This document shows positions 35,322 through 44,368 of a stretch of DNA of 64,000 nt, in pieces (the first letter of the stretch is position 1; the number at the start of each line of letters is the position of its first letter). Location: positions 124,001 through 188,000 of the forward strand of contig DIWS01000015.1 of assembly GCA_002423585.1 (NCBI GenBank), written 5' to 3'. Below the pieces are notes generated by a model. The model had not been told where the DNA came from and ran no database searches. It saw only the letters and a list, made by a program, of their open reading frames with translations. A program made the translations under genes and the position numbers. The DNA is from Actinobacteria bacterium UBA6100 (GTDB taxonomy: Bacteria; Actinomycetota; Coriobacteriia; Anaerosomatales; Anaerosomataceae).

Positions 35322-35332
35322 CATGAACCTGC

Positions 35333-35357
35333 GAAGCCGCCCTCGGGCGGCTTCTTT
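35333..35357 (+). terminator. Rho-independent terminator after tRNA-Asp
   Basis: GAAGCCGCCC (35333-35342) pairs with GGGCGGCTTC (35345-35354), followed by TTTC. It has the classic form and lies 12 nt after the encoded CCA. Confidence 0.75.
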
Positions 35358-35541
35358 CACTTCACGGACTCGCGTGCCCGGGCGTGAAGGCGTATCCGTC
35401 CGTTCGGGCCGTGGACGCGGCGGGCGCGGGCGCGAATCATCACCGGGTGAGGGGGGAGCCCCTCGGCTTCGGGTAGAATAGTGATTTCCGATTCCGGCTC
35501 ACAACGGCGCTGCGGCGTCTGTAGCACCGAAGGGGAGCGAT

Positions 35542-36924
35542 ATGACATCACCCGATGAGCACGCCGCGCCCAGGCGCGAGACGCCGGCGCAGACGTTCGA
35601 GCGCTGGAGTCGGATGGCGTGTGACAGCAGCATCGTGGACGCCGAGCTCTACTCGCACTTCGACGTGAAGCGTGGTCTTCGCCACGTATCGGGCAAGGGT
35701 GTGCTCGCGGGCCTCACGCAGATCGGCGACGTGGTCGGCTCGGCGCCTGATGGCGACACATACGTGCCGGTCCCCGGTCAGCTCGTCTACCGGGGCATCG
35801 AGATAAACGAGCTGGTGAACGGCTTCCTGCGCGAGGGCAGGCTCGGCTTCGAGGAGACCACGTACCTCGTGCTGTTCGGCGAACTGCCCGACGCCAACGA
35901 GCTTCGGCTCTTCGAGTCGCACCTGGCGTCGTACCGGGAGCTTCCACGTCACTTCGTGCACGACGCGATCCTGCGCATGCCGAGTCGTGATGTGATGAAC
36001 GCGATGGCGCGCGGCGTGTTGGCGCTGTACACACGCGATGAGAATGCCGAGGACACGTCGATAGCTGCGGTGTTGCGGCAGAGCATGCAGGTGATCGCCA
36101 CGATCCCGCTGCTCGCCGTCTACGCGTACCAGGCGTACGCGGACCAGTATCTGCGCGAGAGTCTCGTGATCCACCGGCCCGACCCGGACCTTGGGACGGC
36201 CGAGAACATCCTGCACATGCTCCGCGCCAACAGCCGCTATACGGCGCTCGAGGCGCGCGTGCTCGACCTCTCGCTCGTGCTGCACGCCGAACACGGCGGC
36301 GGCAACAACTCGTCGTTCACCGCTCACGTGGTGTCATCGACCGGCACCGACACGTACGCGACGATCGCGGCGTCGCTCGGCTCGCTCAAAGGGCCGCGAC
36401 ATGGCGGTGCGAACATCAAGATGGTGCGGATGTTCGATGACCTGCGCGAGAACGTGGACGACTGGGGTGATGACGAGGAGATCTCGGCGTATCTCGGCCG
36501 CATCCTTAACAAGGAGGCGTTCGACCGGACGGGTCTCATCTACGGGATGGGGCATCCGGTGTACTCGGTCTCCGACCCGCGCACGATCATCCTGCGGGAC
36601 TACGCGCGCGATCTGGCGGCAGCGAAGGGCTACTCCGAGGAATACGCGCTGCTCACGAAGGTAGAGGAGCTTGCGCCTCAAGCGATCGCCAAGGAGCGCA
36701 CCGTCTACAAGGGCGTGAGCGCGAACGTGGACTTCTACTCCGGCTACATCTATCGGATGCTCGACATCCCCGAGGAGCTGTACACGCCGCTCTTCGCCTG
36801 TTCGCGCGCTGTCGGCTGGTGCGCACACCGCATCGAGGAACTTTCGAACAACGGCAAGATCATCCGCCCCGCGTACAAGAGTGTCGCCGAGCGCCGCGAC
36901 TACGTACCGTTCGAGGACCGGTAG
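35542..36924 (+). CDS. Citrate / 2-methylcitrate synthase
   Basis: A 460-residue enzyme condensing oxaloacetate with an acyl-CoA. Catalytic motifs are SLKGPRHGGANIKM (His), IYGMGHPVYSVSDPR (His) and NVDFYSGYIYRML (Asp). YRGIEINELV and FEETTYLVLFGELP are conserved entry motifs. An about 45-residue N-terminal extension precedes the core. ATG 35542 has AAGGGGAGCG upstream. It is a single gene after tRNA-Asp. Whether citrate or methylcitrate is made cannot be told from the sequence. Confidence 0.9.
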   Translation: MTSPDEHAAPRRETPAQTFERWSRMACDSSIVDAELYSHFDVKRGLRHVSGKGVLAGLTQIGDVVGSAPDGDTYVPVPGQLVYRGIEINELVNGFLREGRLGFEETTYLVLFGELPDANELRLFESHLASYRELPRHFVHDAILRMPSRDVMNAMARGVLALYTRDENAEDTSIAAVLRQSMQVIATIPLLAVYAYQAYADQYLRESLVIHRPDPDLGTAENILHMLRANSRYTALEARVLDLSLVLHAEHGGGNNSSFTAHVVSSTGTDTYATIAASLGSLKGPRHGGANIKMVRMFDDLRENVDDWGDDEEISAYLGRILNKEAFDRTGLIYGMGHPVYSVSDPRTIILRDYARDLAAAKGYSEEYALLTKVEELAPQAIAKERTVYKGVSANVDFYSGYIYRMLDIPEELYTPLFACSRAVGWCAHRIEELSNNGKIIRPAYKSVAERRDYVPFEDR

Positions 36925-36950
36925 CCGGCCTGCCGGCCGGACCTCGGGTC

Positions 36951-37418
36951 ATGGCGACACTCTTCATCGACGCCGATGCGTGTCCGGTCACGCGCGAGGC
37001 CATCTCGGCTGCCCGTGCCCGGGGTTGGCGTGCCGTGGTGGTGGCCAATGGCACGCAGAACCTCGAACGATACGCTTCGCGCAGCGGCGTGGAGGCCGTG
37101 CAGGTGAGCAGCGGGCGCGACGCGGCGGACTTCGCGGTGATCGAGCGCCTCTCACCGGGGGACGTCGTGGTCACGCAGGATATCGGCCTCGCGGCGATGG
37201 CGATCGGCCGCGGCGCCGGGGCGCTGAGCCCGCGCGGCCGCATCTTCCACCTCGCCACGATCGATGCCGAACTCGCCGTGCGTCACGCCGAAGCGAAGCT
37301 TCGCCGGCAGGGCGGCAGGCACGGCGGTCCGCCCAAGTTCACCGATGAGGATCGCGAGCACTTCGTCGAGCAGCTCGAACGGCTGATCGCGCAGATGGGC
37401 GCTCAGGCGAGCCAGTAG
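36951..37418 (+). CDS. YaiI/YqxD-family (DUF188) NYN-like protein
   Basis: A 155-residue protein with the DUF188 pattern MATLFIDADACPVTREAI, VVTQDIGLAAMAIGRGAGALSPRGRIF and a C-terminal segment RRQGGRHGGPPKFTDEDREHF. The acidic residues DADACP and TQDIGLA suggest a PIN/NYN-like metal-binding nuclease fold. Substrate and role are unknown. It lies 26 bp after citrate synthase on the same strand. Confidence 0.88.
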   Translation: MATLFIDADACPVTREAISAARARGWRAVVVANGTQNLERYASRSGVEAVQVSSGRDAADFAVIERLSPGDVVVTQDIGLAAMAIGRGAGALSPRGRIFHLATIDAELAVRHAEAKLRRQGGRHGGPPKFTDEDREHFVEQLERLIAQMGAQASQ

Positions 37419-37759
37419 CCGCTCACGAGCGACGCGCCCAGCACGCCGCCGATTGCGAGAACGGTGAGTGCCTGCTTCGGCGGAACGCGATCCACGATGG
37501 CCGACACCACGCGCACCGCCACGTCGGCGAGCCACGCGGTCCCCACGACCGCGAAGACGATGGGTTCGCGCGTGAGCAGGCACGCCACCCCGAGCGCGAT
37601 GAACATCCCGCCGAAGACCGAGCGGATCTCCGAGGTGCCGAGCGGCGACTCCGCGGCAAGACCGACCATCCCGAGCGACGAGGGCCGCACGAGCGCTCCG
37701 AGTCCGAACAGCGTCATGAGGCCGGCGGCCACGAGCGCGGGCAGCAGTTGCCAATGCAC
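37403..37759 (-). CDS. DUF4345-like small membrane protein
   Basis: A 118-residue protein with four hydrophobic helices: LLPALVAAGLMTLFGLGALV, SVFGGMFIALGVACLL, PIVFAVVGTAWLADVAVRVVSAIV and ALTVLAIGGVLGASLVSGYWL. The pattern SEIRSVFGGMFIALGVACL resembles DUF4345 proteins. GTG 37759 has AAAGGGG upstream. It overlaps the tail of the DUF188 gene by 16 nt in convergent orientation. Function unknown. Confidence 0.72.
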   Translation of the reverse strand: MHWQLLPALVAAGLMTLFGLGALVRPSSLGMVGLAAESPLGTSEIRSVFGGMFIALGVACLLTREPIVFAVVGTAWLADVAVRVVSAIVDRVPPKQALTVLAIGGVLGASLVSGYWLA

Positions 37760-37829
37760 GGGGACCCCTTTCGCGAGATGTCGTGCCGTCGTGTGGGTAG
37801 GTACCCGAATACACGTAGGAGTTCGCCGG

Positions 37830-37869
37830 TTGACATACGCTGCGCACCACGTATTGTAACTATTGTTAC
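37830..37869 (+). promoter_or_regulatory. Promoter and inverted repeat upstream of the SDR gene
   Basis: TTGACA (37830-37835), 16 nt, then TATTGT (37852-37857). An inverted repeat GTAAC-TATT-GTTAC (37856-37869) overlaps the -10 and start region and suits a dimeric regulator, as yet unidentified. Confidence 0.5.
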
Positions 37870-37931
37870 GAATGCGAGCGCGAGACATCAGAGCTCACGC
37901 CCGCTGTGGTGCCGAGGGAAAGGGGTGCTTC

Positions 37932-38696
37932 ATGCGACTCGAGGGAAAGGTAGCGGTCATCACAGGTGCCGGCTCGGGAATGGGCCGCGCGATGGCGAAT
38001 CTCTTTGCGGCCGAGGGCGCCAAGATCGTTGCGGCCGAGTGGAACGAGGCGACGCTCGCGGAGGTCGTGGCCGAGGTGAAGGCCGCCGGTGGTGAGGTGG
38101 TCGGCGTCCGGGGCAACGTCGCGCTCGAGGCCGACTGTGACAAGATCATCGACGGCGCGGTCGCAGCGTTCGGTGGTGTCGACATCCTGTGCAACAACGC
38201 CGGCGTGATGGACATCCAGCAGGGCGCCGCCGAGATGGACAACGCCATGTGGGAACGCGTGCTCGGCATCAACCTGAACGGCCCGATGTACCTGACGCGC
38301 AAGGCCGTCCCGGTCATGAAGGGCGGCAGCGGAGGCTCGATCATCAACACCGCGTCGGTCGCGGGTGTTGGCGGCGGAGCGGCGGGGTGCGCCTACACCG
38401 TCTCAAAGCACGGTGTCATCGGTCTCACGAAGAACACGGCATTCCGCTACGCACAGGAGGGCATCCGCTGCAACGCGATCGTCGCGGGCGCGGTGGAGAC
38501 CAACATCATGCAGAGCGTGGATCCGACCAAGATGGACCAGGCTGCGATGGCGCGTTCGCAGACCTGGTATGCGGCTATCCCCGGTCAGCTCAAGGCCACG
38601 GATATCGCCAACCTTGCGCTCTTTCTTGCCTCGGACGAATCCAAGATGATCAATGGGGCATGCATCCCGGCCGACGCGGGCTGGACCGCCGCATAG
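37932..38696 (+). CDS. Short-chain dehydrogenase/reductase
   Basis: A 254-residue classical SDR. The cofactor motif is TGAGSGMG, then CNNAGVMD, and the catalytic Ser-Tyr-Lys is seen in NTASVAGVGGGAAGCAYTVSK. IVAGAVETNIM and a C-terminal substrate loop follow. It probably uses NAD(H), judged by the residues after the second strand (AAEWNEA). The substrate is unknown. It is a monocistronic gene followed by a hairpin. Confidence 0.88.
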   Translation: MRLEGKVAVITGAGSGMGRAMANLFAAEGAKIVAAEWNEATLAEVVAEVKAAGGEVVGVRGNVALEADCDKIIDGAVAAFGGVDILCNNAGVMDIQQGAAEMDNAMWERVLGINLNGPMYLTRKAVPVMKGGSGGSIINTASVAGVGGGAAGCAYTVSKHGVIGLTKNTAFRYAQEGIRCNAIVAGAVETNIMQSVDPTKMDQAAMARSQTWYAAIPGQLKATDIANLALFLASDESKMINGACIPADAGWTAA

Positions 38697-38723
38697 GGTT
38701 CGCGTGATCGCGTTCGAAGCACG

Positions 38724-38749
38724 AAGGGCCGCCCGTGAGGGTGGCCCTT
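38724..38749 (+). terminator. Hairpin terminator after the SDR gene
   Basis: AAGGGCCGCCC (38724-38734) pairs with GGGTGGCCCTT (38739-38749, one G-T pair) around GTGA. It ends in TTCTC rather than a T-run. Confidence 0.6.
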
Positions 38750-38772
38750 CTCACATGTCGGTGATTCTGAGG

Positions 38773-38988
38773 CTAAGCCGAGAGCTGGCGCTCCAGTTCG
38801 TCGATCAACTCGAAACGTTCTTCGCCCGAGAGCGCCCCGAGGTACGCCTCGACCTCGTCGCACGGTGCATCGGGCTTCAGTCCGAGGGCGGACTTGATCG
38901 CCCGGTCGAGGCGGTGCCGGTTGCCGGCATCGTTCTCGAGGTCGAGGACCCGGAACATCCAGCCCATGTGGCGCAGGTAACACGTCAT
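38773..38988 (-). CDS. Small protein of unknown function
   Basis: A 71-residue soluble protein (MTCYLRHMGWMFRVLDLENDAGNRHRLDRAIKSALGLKPDAPCDEVEAYLGALS...). It is charged and helical with a C-terminal amphipathic helix (EERFELIDELERQLSA). The frame extends to GTG 39024, and ATG 38988 is a guess. Codon use is compatible with coding. No family is recognised. Confidence 0.5.
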   Translation of the reverse strand: MTCYLRHMGWMFRVLDLENDAGNRHRLDRAIKSALGLKPDAPCDEVEAYLGALSGEERFELIDELERQLSA

Positions 38989-39170
38989 CGAAGCGACCCC
39001 CCGGAGTCCCGCTCGGTCTGGCACTTCGTATAGTTCGTACCCTTCAGCGGCGCGAGCCTCGCGCGCACTCTACTTGTACCCCTGCGCTTGCGTCATCGCA
39101 CGCTCTTGTGAGGTGTCCGTGGGCGGACTACGCTTGTGGCGTCGTCACGCCGCACCTGAGGGGGATGCGC

Positions 39171-39932
39171 ATGGACACGAACACCACCCACGTCCCGTCC
39201 GCAGCGCCGCAGACTCCTGTGGGGTATCCGTCGGCGCCTCCGGGCTACCCGCCCGCGCCGCCGGGGGTTCCCGCAGCCACGAGCGGTCCCGCACCGAAGA
39301 AGAAGCGCAAGGGCTGCGTCATCGCCGTCGTCATCGCGCTGGTGCTGGTCTTCGGCTGCATCGGTGCGGTCGTGATAGCGGCGGCCGTCATGTCGGGCGA
39401 CGAGGACGCTACGTCTTACAGTGAGGCCGACTTCGCCACAGCCATCGACAAGATCGGCGTCACCTGGCCGGTGCTCCCCGAGGGTGAGGATCCTGAGTCG
39501 TACGAGCGCATCTACGCTGGCCAGAGGCCGGTTGACGTAGTGCTCACAAGCTCCGAGGTCTCGGCGCTGATGTCGTTCAACCACGGCGAGTCGTACTGGC
39601 CGATCAAGAGCATGGACGTGGAGCTCGCGGGCGGCAACACCGCGAGTGCGTCGATGGTCGTGTCGTACGCGGGGCGCGACTGGCCGGTCGAGGTCTCCGG
39701 CAGCGGCGAGGCAGCCGGCGGCGGGCTGAACCTGAACCTGAACTCGGCGAGCGTGATGGGCATCGATGTTCCCGCCGAGTACCTGCCGCTGGGTTCGGAG
39801 ATCCTCGAGAACATCATCAACCCGCGCCTGGTGCGGGCCGGCATCACCATCGACACGCTCGTGGCGACCGAGGACGGCGTTCACTTCGTGGGGACGACGT
39901 GGGAGACTGCCGAGTACGTTCCGAAGCCCTGA
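39171..39932 (+). CDS. Membrane-anchored protein with Pro-rich N-terminus
   Basis: A 253-residue protein. A Pro/Gly/Ala-rich cytoplasmic tail (YPSAPPGYPPAPPG) and a Lys-rich patch (PKKKRKG) precede one membrane helix (CVIAVVIALVLVFGCIGAVVIAAAV). The about 170-residue extracellular domain has beta-rich sequence (VDVVLTSSEVSALMSFNHGESYWPIKSMDVEL...). ATG 39171 has GAGGGGG upstream. The Pro-rich-tail plus single-helix plan is common in actinobacteria. Function unknown. Confidence 0.72.
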   Translation: MDTNTTHVPSAAPQTPVGYPSAPPGYPPAPPGVPAATSGPAPKKKRKGCVIAVVIALVLVFGCIGAVVIAAAVMSGDEDATSYSEADFATAIDKIGVTWPVLPEGEDPESYERIYAGQRPVDVVLTSSEVSALMSFNHGESYWPIKSMDVELAGGNTASASMVVSYAGRDWPVEVSGSGEAAGGGLNLNLNSASVMGIDVPAEYLPLGSEILENIINPRLVRAGITIDTLVATEDGVHFVGTTWETAEYVPKP

Positions 39933-39938
39933 GCGTGC

Positions 39939-40343
39939 TCAGCTCTTCGTGACGAGATACGCGACGAACCGCTTGTCGGCGTGCCCGATGTGCTCCCGTA
40001 GCCAGTGGGCCACGTACGGGCCGAGTTCTGCTGCAGTCAGCGGTTCGTCGTTCATGAAGCGGGCGGCCAGGCGCAGCGTCTCGCCGGTCAGTTGCTGGTG
40101 AAGGCTTCGGTGCACCGATAGTTCGGGATAGCCGGCGGCCTCCATCATCTCCTCTTCGTCCGCGAAGTGCTGGACGACGTAGTCGGTGAGGCGCCACACA
40201 CAGTCGGCCACGGCATCAGCTTCGGCGTCCTCGGAGCCTACGGCATCCTGAAGCGCGTTTGCGAGCGAGAAGAGACTGCGGTGCTGCCCGTCGATCTCGT
40301 CGTTTCCTGTGTCGAGATCCGTCGTCCACTCGAAGTGCTCCAT
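39939..40343 (-). CDS. Bacteriohemerythrin
   Basis: A 134-residue four-helix protein with a full di-iron ligand set: IDGQHRSLF, HFADEEEMM, HRSLHQQL and HIGHADKRF. It starts MEHFEWTTDLDTGNDEID, typical of the family. It binds oxygen reversibly through a diiron centre, for storage, delivery to oxygenases or sensing. It is a single gene, convergent with the preceding membrane protein. Confidence 0.92.
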   Translation of the reverse strand: MEHFEWTTDLDTGNDEIDGQHRSLFSLANALQDAVGSEDAEADAVADCVWRLTDYVVQHFADEEEMMEAAGYPELSVHRSLHQQLTGETLRLAARFMNDEPLTAAELGPYVAHWLREHIGHADKRFVAYLVTKS

Positions 40344-40455
40344 GTGGTGCTCCTTGCGCGGGGTGGGCCGTCTGCTGTGAGCACGGCGTCACCGCTCGGG
40401 TACACTCTCTCAGATGAGTATCGGCACATGCGGCGGTCCACGGAAGAGGCGGGGT

Positions 40456-41556
40456 ATGAACAAGCGCTTCATCGTCCCGGGTGTGGATGCTCACACGCCG
40501 CTCGCGCAGGCGGCCCCGGCGCTGCTGCTGTCAAAGGCCGAGCCGCTCTTCGCGCTCGAAGAAGCGGCCCGCAGCGGGGCTGACGCCGACGCCGTCCATG
40601 ACATGCGGGTCGCCTCCCGGCGTCTGCGCGAGGTGATGCGGCTGCTCGCTCCGCTCTATCCGCCCAGGCCCTTCGGCACATGGTACAAGCGCGTGCGCCG
40701 GATCACGCGCGCTCTGGGCCCGGTCCGCGACTCCGACGTCTTCATCGAGGACTTCACCAGGCTCGGCACGCACGTGGGGGCCGAGGGTAAGCGCGCGGTG
40801 GCTTTCATGGTCGGCTACCGGACGGGGTGTCGCGAACACGAGCTCGAGGTGCTCAACGCCGAGCTCGCCAGACTCGACCTCGCGGAGAACCGGCGGTCCT
40901 TCGAGGCGTTCGCGCGCCGTCTGGCGGATCCGGCATCGGCCGGCGATCCGCTCGCCGGCTTCGCATACGGGGCCGTTGCCGAGCGAGCGGCAACGGTGTT
41001 CGGCGCCCAGCCTGTGGCGCTCGTGCCCGAGAACGTGACGCGCCAGCACGAGCTGCGCATCGACTACAAGCGGCTGCGCTATGCCGTCGAGGCCTTCGCG
41101 CCCTGTTACGACGAGAGTTTCGACGGGCTGCACGAGACGCTCACGGCGTTCCAGGACACGCTCGGCGACATGCACGACATGCACGTGTTCCTCGAGATGC
41201 TGCGCACTCCGGAGCGTATCGAGGCGGCGGCACGCGCCGGCGTCTCGGCGGACGCTCTGGCCGAGGTGGAAGCGGTGCTCGAGGCGCGGGCGCAGGCGGA
41301 CTTCGAGCGCTTCGTGGGGTTGGTGAGCGCGCACCCGGCCGAACTGCTGTTGCCCGGGTTGCTGTTGCCGCTCACGCGCCTCCCCGAGCCGGAAGTGGTG
41401 CCGTTCGCGGAGCCGACATCCGACGCCACACTCGAGGAGCTCGCCATCGCCGCGCCCGTGGTGGTCGGCGAGGAGCCGTGGACCGAAGGATGGGACGCGC
41501 AGGAGACCGTCGTCGACGTGTCACCGGTGGTCGACCCGGCGGACGCCCCGGTCTAG
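40456..41556 (+). CDS. CHAD-domain polyphosphate-binding protein
   Basis: A 366-residue helical protein with the CHAD pattern: VHDMRVASRRLREVMRLL, ITRALGPVRDSDVF, LRIDYKRLRYAVEAF and FQDTLGDMHDMHVFLEML. Conserved basic residues line a surface known in this family to bind inorganic polyphosphate. ATG 40456 has a GGGGT-type RBS. It is the first gene of a region also holding CYTH, Ppx/GppA, PPK1 and PPK2, which supports a polyphosphate role. It overlaps the convergent Lys-rich gene by 4 nt. Confidence 0.9.
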   Translation: MNKRFIVPGVDAHTPLAQAAPALLLSKAEPLFALEEAARSGADADAVHDMRVASRRLREVMRLLAPLYPPRPFGTWYKRVRRITRALGPVRDSDVFIEDFTRLGTHVGAEGKRAVAFMVGYRTGCREHELEVLNAELARLDLAENRRSFEAFARRLADPASAGDPLAGFAYGAVAERAATVFGAQPVALVPENVTRQHELRIDYKRLRYAVEAFAPCYDESFDGLHETLTAFQDTLGDMHDMHVFLEMLRTPERIEAAARAGVSADALAEVEAVLEARAQADFERFVGLVSAHPAELLLPGLLLPLTRLPEPEVVPFAEPTSDATLEELAIAAPVVVGEEPWTEGWDAQETVVDVSPVVDPADAPV

Positions 41557-41933
41557 ATCTCCTTGTGTCTGCCCAGCAGCCGGTCGAGCAGCGACAGCGC
41601 TTTCAGTTGCTCGATCCGAGTGCGCTGGGCCTCCAGGTCGGCGGCGAGCTTCTCGGAACGCGAGCGTTCCACTTCGAGCGCTTTGTGCTGCTCTTGGGCG
41701 ACACCGCGCGCCCATGCGACCTGCGCCATGAGGTTCGCGCGATCCGATTCCAGCTCGGTGATGCGCGCGAGCGCGGTGCTGGGCTTGACCTCGACGTCCG
41801 CCGCCTTCACGGGCGCGGACTCCTTGGGGGCCTCGGACGGGCGCTGCTTCGCGCCCGGAGCCTTCTTGAGGGTGACCAGCTTTGCGGGTGCGACACGCGA
41901 CCCCTTCTTCGACTTCTTGCCACGCTTGGCCAC
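41553..41933 (-). CDS. Lys-rich coiled-coil protein
   Basis: A 126-residue protein. The N-terminal 35 residues are extremely basic (MAKRGKKSKKGSRVAPAKLV). A linker leads to a coiled coil (ARITELESDRANLMAQVAWA, then EQHKALEVERSRSEKLAADL). There are no cysteines and no membrane segment. It is embedded between the CHAD and CYTH genes on the opposite strand. The basic tail could bind polyphosphate, DNA or RNA; that is inference from charge and context only. Confidence 0.65.
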   Translation of the reverse strand: MAKRGKKSKKGSRVAPAKLVTLKKAPGAKQRPSEAPKESAPVKAADVEVKPSTALARITELESDRANLMAQVAWARGVAQEQHKALEVERSRSEKLAADLEAQRTRIEQLKALSLLDRLLGRHKEI

Positions 41934-42048
41934 GCCACCACTCCTTCGCGCTATCCGCCGTCCAGCCGAGTGTATCGTATGCGTGCGGGCGTGCCGCGGG
42001 CGAGCGTGTAGACTACAGTCGCGAGTGCATCCGACCCTCGGGAGCGCA

Positions 42049-42519
42049 ATGGAGATCGAGCGGAAGTTCCTCCTGTCCGAGCTGCCGGCCGAGGTGGCCG
42101 AGGCCCCTTCGACGCCCCTCAGGCAGGGCTACCTCGCTATCGGGCCGCATGGCGAGGTGCGCATCAGGGACGCGGGTGGGGAGTTCACGCTCACTGCGAA
42201 GTCGGGCGCGGGCATCGAGCGCGAGGAGCGCGAGACATCGATCACAGGCGAGCAGTTCGAGGCGCTGTGGCCGAGCACGGAAGAGCGCCGGATCGAGAAG
42301 CGGCGGTACGTGCTCACCGAAGGTGACATCACCTACGAGGTGGACGTCTTCGAGGGGTCGCTCAAAGGCCTGCTCCTTGCCGAGGTCGAGTTCCATGCAC
42401 TCGAGGATGCGCGCGGCTTCAAGCCACCGGCGTGGTTCGGCGCGGAAGTCACGTACGACGTCGGCTATAGCAACGCTTCGCTGGCTGTCCACGGGGTCCC
42501 CGGCGGGACACCCGCGTGA
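42049..42519 (+). CDS. CYTH-domain triphosphatase-like protein
   Basis: A 156-residue CYTH tunnel-fold protein. It has the N-terminal signature MEIERKFLL (ExExK), GEVRIRD, FTLTAKSG, KRRYVL, YEVDVFEG, LLAEVEF and W near the end. CYTH enzymes hydrolyse tripolyphosphate or other triphosphates using acidic residues and metal. The partner CHAD is a separate gene here, while many bacteria have CYTH-CHAD fusions. It overlaps the next gene by 4 nt. Confidence 0.9.
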   Translation: MEIERKFLLSELPAEVAEAPSTPLRQGYLAIGPHGEVRIRDAGGEFTLTAKSGAGIEREERETSITGEQFEALWPSTEERRIEKRRYVLTEGDITYEVDVFEGSLKGLLLAEVEFHALEDARGFKPPAWFGAEVTYDVGYSNASLAVHGVPGGTPA

Positions 42520-44030
42520 GGCTCGCCGCCATCGACATCGGCTCCAACTCCATCCGGGCGACCATCGTCGAGGTCCCGGTGGGCGGCCCCCGGGTGGTCC
42601 TGGACGAAGAGCGTGCGTTCGCGCGGCTCGGAGCCGGCCTTGTAGAGACCGGTCGTCTGTCGGAGGCCGCGATCGATCAGAGCGTGCACGCGCTCGACAT
42701 GATGCTGCGCATCGCCCGCGAGTACGAAGTGACCCATGTCCGCGCGATCGCCACGGCGGCCGTGCGCACCGCGAGCAACGGCGAGGCGTTCGTGCGGCGG
42801 CTCAGCGACGAGATCGGACTCGACGTCGAGGTGGTCACCGGCGAGCAGGAAGGTCGACTCGCGCTGCTCTCGGCCGTCGAGAGCCTGGCGCTCTCCGGCA
42901 GTGTGGCGGTCGTCGACATCGGCGGCGGCTCCGTGGAGATCGTGCGCGCGCTCGACCGCGAGGTCACCGGGGTCGTGTCGGCGCCACTCGGCGCCGTCGT
43001 GCTCTCGGACCGGTTCCGCACGGCAGACCCCATGCCGAAGGGGCAGTACCGCAAACTCGGCGAGCACGTTCGCCGGACGCTGGCGGGCAGCCTGCCCGAG
43101 GCACCGCCACCCGGGACGTTCGTGGGGTCGGGGGGGACTGTCACCACACTCGCGGCGATGATCGCCGCCGAGCGCAATCCCGGGCTGGCGAGCATGCACG
43201 GGTTCGAGTTCGGCCGGGTCGAGTTGAGCGCGCTCCGTGCCAGACTGGCCTCCACCACGGCCAGGGAACGCGCCGCCATCAAGGGGATGTCCGACGGGCG
43301 GGTGGACCTGATCGTCGCGGGCGCGGTCGTGCTCGATGAGGTGATGGAGGCGCTCGGTGCGAAGCGCGTCATCGCGAACGCCCGGGGCATGCGAGAGGGC
43401 ATCATCATCGACACGGTCGAGCGCGAGCGCGGGCCGGCGCCCGAGACCGACCGGATGCGCTCGGTACGCGAGTTCGGCCGGCAGTGCCGGCATGACGTGA
43501 CGCACGCCGAGCAGGTGTGTCGGCTGGCGCTGCAGCTGTTCGACGAGTTGCGTCAGCCGCTCGGTCTTGCCGCGAACGATCGGTGGCTGCTCGAGGCTGC
43601 GGCACTGCTGCATGACGTGGGTTACCACATCTCCTACGAGCAGCACCACAAGCACAGCCACCACCTGATATCACATGCCACGCTCCCCGGTTTCAGCGCG
43701 GGCGAGCGGCGGATCATCGCCGCGGTCGCGCGCTACCACTCGGGGTCGCTGCCCAAGGCGAAGCACGAGGCGATGGAGGGGCTCGACGCGGGCGATCGAC
43801 GCACCGTGTCGCGGTTGGCTGCGCTGCTGCGGACGGCCGACGGGCTCGATCGCTCCCACGGGCAGCGCGTCAGCGAGGTGCGTGCCGAGCTCCGCAAGGG
43901 CCGGCTGACGCTGACCGTCTCAGGACGCGCGCCGCTCGATATCGAGGTGCATGCCGGTGAGCGGAAGGCCGACCTGCTCGTGCGCGAGACGGACTGGAGT
44001 GTCACGGTCGTCGAAGCCGCCACGGACTGA
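42516..44030 (+). CDS. ppx: Exopolyphosphatase Ppx/GppA with C-terminal HD domain
   Basis: A 504-residue enzyme. The N-terminal ASKHA domains have the phosphate-binding loops AAIDIGSNSIRATIVE and VVDIGGGSVEIV, and catalytic Glu in VVTGEQEGRLA. TFVGSGGTVTTLAAM follows. The C-terminal HD-type region (HDVTHAEQVCRL, AALLHDVGYHI, HHLISHATLPGF) resembles long Ppx/GppA enzymes. It removes terminal phosphate from polyphosphate or pppGpp. The GTG start overlaps the CYTH stop. Confidence 0.9.
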   Translation: MRLAAIDIGSNSIRATIVEVPVGGPRVVLDEERAFARLGAGLVETGRLSEAAIDQSVHALDMMLRIAREYEVTHVRAIATAAVRTASNGEAFVRRLSDEIGLDVEVVTGEQEGRLALLSAVESLALSGSVAVVDIGGGSVEIVRALDREVTGVVSAPLGAVVLSDRFRTADPMPKGQYRKLGEHVRRTLAGSLPEAPPPGTFVGSGGTVTTLAAMIAAERNPGLASMHGFEFGRVELSALRARLASTTARERAAIKGMSDGRVDLIVAGAVVLDEVMEALGAKRVIANARGMREGIIIDTVERERGPAPETDRMRSVREFGRQCRHDVTHAEQVCRLALQLFDELRQPLGLAANDRWLLEAAALLHDVGYHISYEQHHKHSHHLISHATLPGFSAGERRIIAAVARYHSGSLPKAKHEAMEGLDAGDRRTVSRLAALLRTADGLDRSHGQRVSEVRAELRKGRLTLTVSGRAPLDIEVHAGERKADLLVRETDWSVTVVEAATD

Positions 44031-44039
44031 GGCCGGAGC

Positions 44040-44204
44040 CTAGCGGGGATCGAAGCTGCCGCACACCTTGTCATCGGCCGAGCGCTTCTTGTCGTGCTTC
44101 CGGCAGTAGCCGCCCTTCTTTTCGGGATCGAAGTTCTTGCAGCGTCCGCAGTGCGCGGCCTTCTTAATGCCTCCCGACTTCGCAGCATCCTTCTTCTTGC
44201 CCAT
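44040..44204 (-). CDS. Small Lys-rich four-Cys protein
   Basis: A 54-residue protein: MGKKKDAAKSGGIKKAAH, then CGRCKNFDPEKKGGYCRKHDKK and KVCGSFDPR. Four cysteines (CxxC...C...C) and a His suggest a small zinc site, although several such peptides are uncharacterised. It is very basic. ATG 44204 has GGAGAG upstream. It sits between ppx and ppk on the opposite strand, a position like that of the Lys-rich coiled-coil gene. Function unknown. Confidence 0.68.
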   Translation of the reverse strand: MGKKKDAAKSGGIKKAAHCGRCKNFDPEKKGGYCRKHDKKRSADDKVCGSFDPR

Positions 44205-44368
44205 CGGCACTCTCCATCGTCTCGGTGCGTGACCTCGGCGGACTTCCCACACGCTACCGCATGACCGCGTCAACCCCAACGTGTGCGCCGATTCTCGGGC
44301 ATACACGGATCGTGTACCGCTACACTGAACATACGGTGGGGATCTCGAGCACGAGGGGATGAAGCGGC

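Noticed and set aside
35474..35479. Citrate synthase promoter at TAGAAT
   Set aside because: A -10-like hexamer is present but no acceptable -35 box at 16-18 nt.
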